Shown piece after piece: positions 62,810-64,000 of a stretch of 64,000 bases of DNA; position 1 is the stretch's first letter, and every line of letters begins with the position of its first letter. The stretch is from positions 62,001 through 126,000 of the forward strand of contig NZ_JARXVD010000008.1 in NCBI RefSeq assembly GCF_029892685.1, read 5' to 3'. A program made the position numbers and the translations under genes. The DNA is from Mycobacterium sp. OTB74. GTDB lineage: Bacteria > Actinomycetota > Actinomycetes > Mycobacteriales > Mycobacteriaceae. The notes under the pieces are model-generated. The model had not been told where the DNA came from. It saw only the letters and a list, made by a program, of their open reading frames with translations, and did no database searches.

Positions 62810-63655
62810 CTACTCGATCGGCTCGTCACCGAGAACAGTAGTGCGCAGCATCTCTCGCTGCGACGTCGGGTCATACGGTGCTGCTCGATGCAGCACACCG
62901 CGGTTGTCCCAGATGACCGTGTCACCGACCGACCACGCGTGGCTGTACACCTTGTCAGGGCCGGTGGAGTGCTCTAGCAGTTCGGCGAGCAGGGCCCGGC
63001 CCTCGTCTAGGTCCATGCCGACCACATAGTCGGCTGAGGCTCCGAGCACCAGCGACTTGCGGCCACTGCGGTGCGTCCACACCAGCGGATGCTCGTGGGT
63101 GGGCCGGGATCGCCACTTGGCCAACAGCTCCGGCGAGGGGTCCGGGGTGACGCGGCGCTGCGATGCCTCCAGCGAATGCACCACGCGCAGGGCACCGTAG
63201 CGCTGCTTCTCCCCGTCCGAGAGCTGGTCGTAGGCAGCGTAGGAGTTTGCGAATTCGGTTTCCCCGCCGCGCTCGGCAACTTGCACGGCCGACAACACGG
63301 TGGCCTTCTGCGGGCATTCTTCGCCCATCGGAGTGCAGCCGTCGATGTGCCAGTCGAACGTCGCTTTGAGATAGGCCGCAGCCGAATTCTTCGACGTGTC
63401 AAGGGTGATCGGATAGATTCCGGGCACCGGGTGGTGGCCGTCGGACGAATGGTCGACGGCACCGAGCCGACGGCAGAACTCGACCTGGGCTTGCGGGTCC
63501 AGATGAAGGCCGCGAAACACCAGAACACCGTTGTGTTCCAAGGCATCCAGAATGGCCTCGCCCAACGCGTCGTCGGTGGCCAGAGCCGAAGGATCGATGC
63601 CCACGACCTCGGCGCCGACCGAATCGGTGAGTTTGTTTATGGTCAGAACGCTCAT
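62810..63655 (-). CDS. TauD/TfdA family Fe(II)/2-oxoglutarate dioxygenase
   Basis: A 281-aa dioxygenase. The iron ligands are HxD in FDWHIDG and the distal His in DNRGVLHRAAPYDP; Arg in REMLRTTVLGD binds 2-oxoglutarate. The start MSVLTINKL (63,655) was chosen over a GTG 16 codons upstream. It hydroxylates an unknown substrate (taurine, alkylsulfonates or small acids in the family). Cotranscribed with the partial gene upstream. Confidence 0.9.
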   Translation of the reverse strand: MSVLTINKLTDSVGAEVVGIDPSALATDDALGEAILDALEHNGVLVFRGLHLDPQAQVEFCRRLGAVDHSSDGHHPVPGIYPITLDTSKNSAAAYLKATFDWHIDGCTPMGEECPQKATVLSAVQVAERGGETEFANSYAAYDQLSDGEKQRYGALRVVHSLEASQRRVTPDPSPELLAKWRSRPTHEHPLVWTHRSGRKSLVLGASADYVVGMDLDEGRALLAELLEHSTGPDKVYSHAWSVGDTVIWDNRGVLHRAAPYDPTSQREMLRTTVLGDEPIE

Positions 63656-63713
63656 GACAATCCTCAATGCTTCAGGGCCGGTGCCGATTTGCGGCAACAG
63701 CACGGTGCGTTGA

Positions 63714-64000
63714 TCAGGGTTTGGGTTCGCCGACGCGGAGCATCACGGCGTCGGCGGCATCGGTGGGAGCCGGTTGATGCATGATCTCCACCGCCATGGC
63801 GACCATGATCAGTGAATAAATCAGGTGCAATAGGTTCAGCGCGTCGTCGGGCAGTTCGTCGAGTGCGAACTTGTCGCAGTATTCGATGGCCTCTTCCAGT
63901 CGCGGGAAGAATGCGTTGTAGAACTCGTGCATGGCGGGCATGGTGCTCGCCAGGCGCATGTCCCAACGCTCGGTTTCGCTAGCCAGACACCAGGTGTCGG
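63714..64000 (-). CDS. hypothetical protein, 5' end outside window
   Basis: The minus frame is open from the window end to a stop at 63,714 and encodes about 94 residues. They include LASETERWDMRLASTMPAMH, EFYNAFFPRLEEAIEYCDKF and LHLIYSLIMVAMAVEIMHQP. It is mainly helical, with one hydrophobic helix. No family recognised. It ends 58 bp before the dioxygenase start and is likely in the same operon. Confidence 0.65.
   Translation of the reverse strand, partial: DTWCLASETERWDMRLASTMPAMHEFYNAFFPRLEEAIEYCDKFALDELPDDALNLLHLIYSLIMVAMAVEIMHQPAPTDAADAVMLRVGEPKP

Overview
The window is chromosomal DNA of a mycobacterium (Mycobacterium/Mycolicibacterium). The backbone follows the order known from M. 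tuberculosis around Rv2864c to Rv2895c: penicillin-binding lipoprotein, GNAT protein, ispG, rip1, dxr, then rlmN, cdsA, frr, pyrH, a MarR regulator (Rv2887 position), an amiC-type amidase, tsf, rpsB, an M23 peptidase (Rv2891 position), xerC and viuB. High GC, many GTG starts, frequent ATGA stop/start overlaps and apparently leaderless genes all fit.

Three blocks interrupt this backbone. (1) About 10.2-32.8 kb, where M. tuberculosis carries the mpt83-dipZ-mpt70-mpt53 genes, there is a catabolic island: three cytochromes P450, a 3Fe-4S-type ferredoxin, acyl-CoA dehydrogenase, CoA transferase, aldehyde and alcohol dehydrogenases, SDR, HpcH/HpaI aldolase, SMP-30 lactonase, cyclase-family hydrolase, FMN oxidase, thioesterase, SnoaL-like proteins and two paralogous TetR regulators. 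Eight copies of one motif, TKACA-N14-TGTMA, lie just upstream of most of its transcription units, mostly 9-13 nt before the start codon. This suggests one regulon of short-leader or leaderless genes. (2) About 37.3-39.9 kb is scarred. A SAM methyltransferase gene is split by a 1.27-kb insertion carrying one membrane-protein gene; next to it stand a divergent MarR gene and a decayed secreted-protein gene. (3) From 49,173 to 58,434 a 9.2-kb integrated element is bounded by a 25-bp direct repeat. The repeat spans the start codon and first eight codons of a lactate-2-monooxygenase-like gene, so the element separates that gene from viuB, to which it was once joined by a TAATG stop/start overlap.

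The element encodes a tyrosine integrase, a winged-helix replication initiator with an iteron array inside its coding sequence, a PD-(D/E)XK-type nuclease, a run of small ATGA-coupled genes, an HK97-type major capsid protein, an HNH endonuclease, a winged-helix regulator and a ParB-like protein. I see no portal, large terminase, prohead protease or tail gene, so it looks like a capsid-encoding phage satellite or mini-prophage rather than a complete prophage. It also carries seven copies of a parS-like 16-bp palindrome (TGTCCGCGCGCGGACA) and three palindromes that share a GGGGAAATCCCC core with co-varying flanks. I saw neither elsewhere in the window.

The remaining parts are ordinary or lightly accessory. 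A KstR-like TetR with a double operator faces two mycofactocin-type SDR genes and a carboxymuconolactone-decarboxylase-family gene (40-43 kb). At the right end (59-64 kb) there is another mycofactocin-type SDR, a TetR, a ferredoxin-P450 pair, the remnant of a deleted aldehyde dehydrogenase and a TauD-type dioxygenase. I saw no rRNA, tRNA or CRISPR array.
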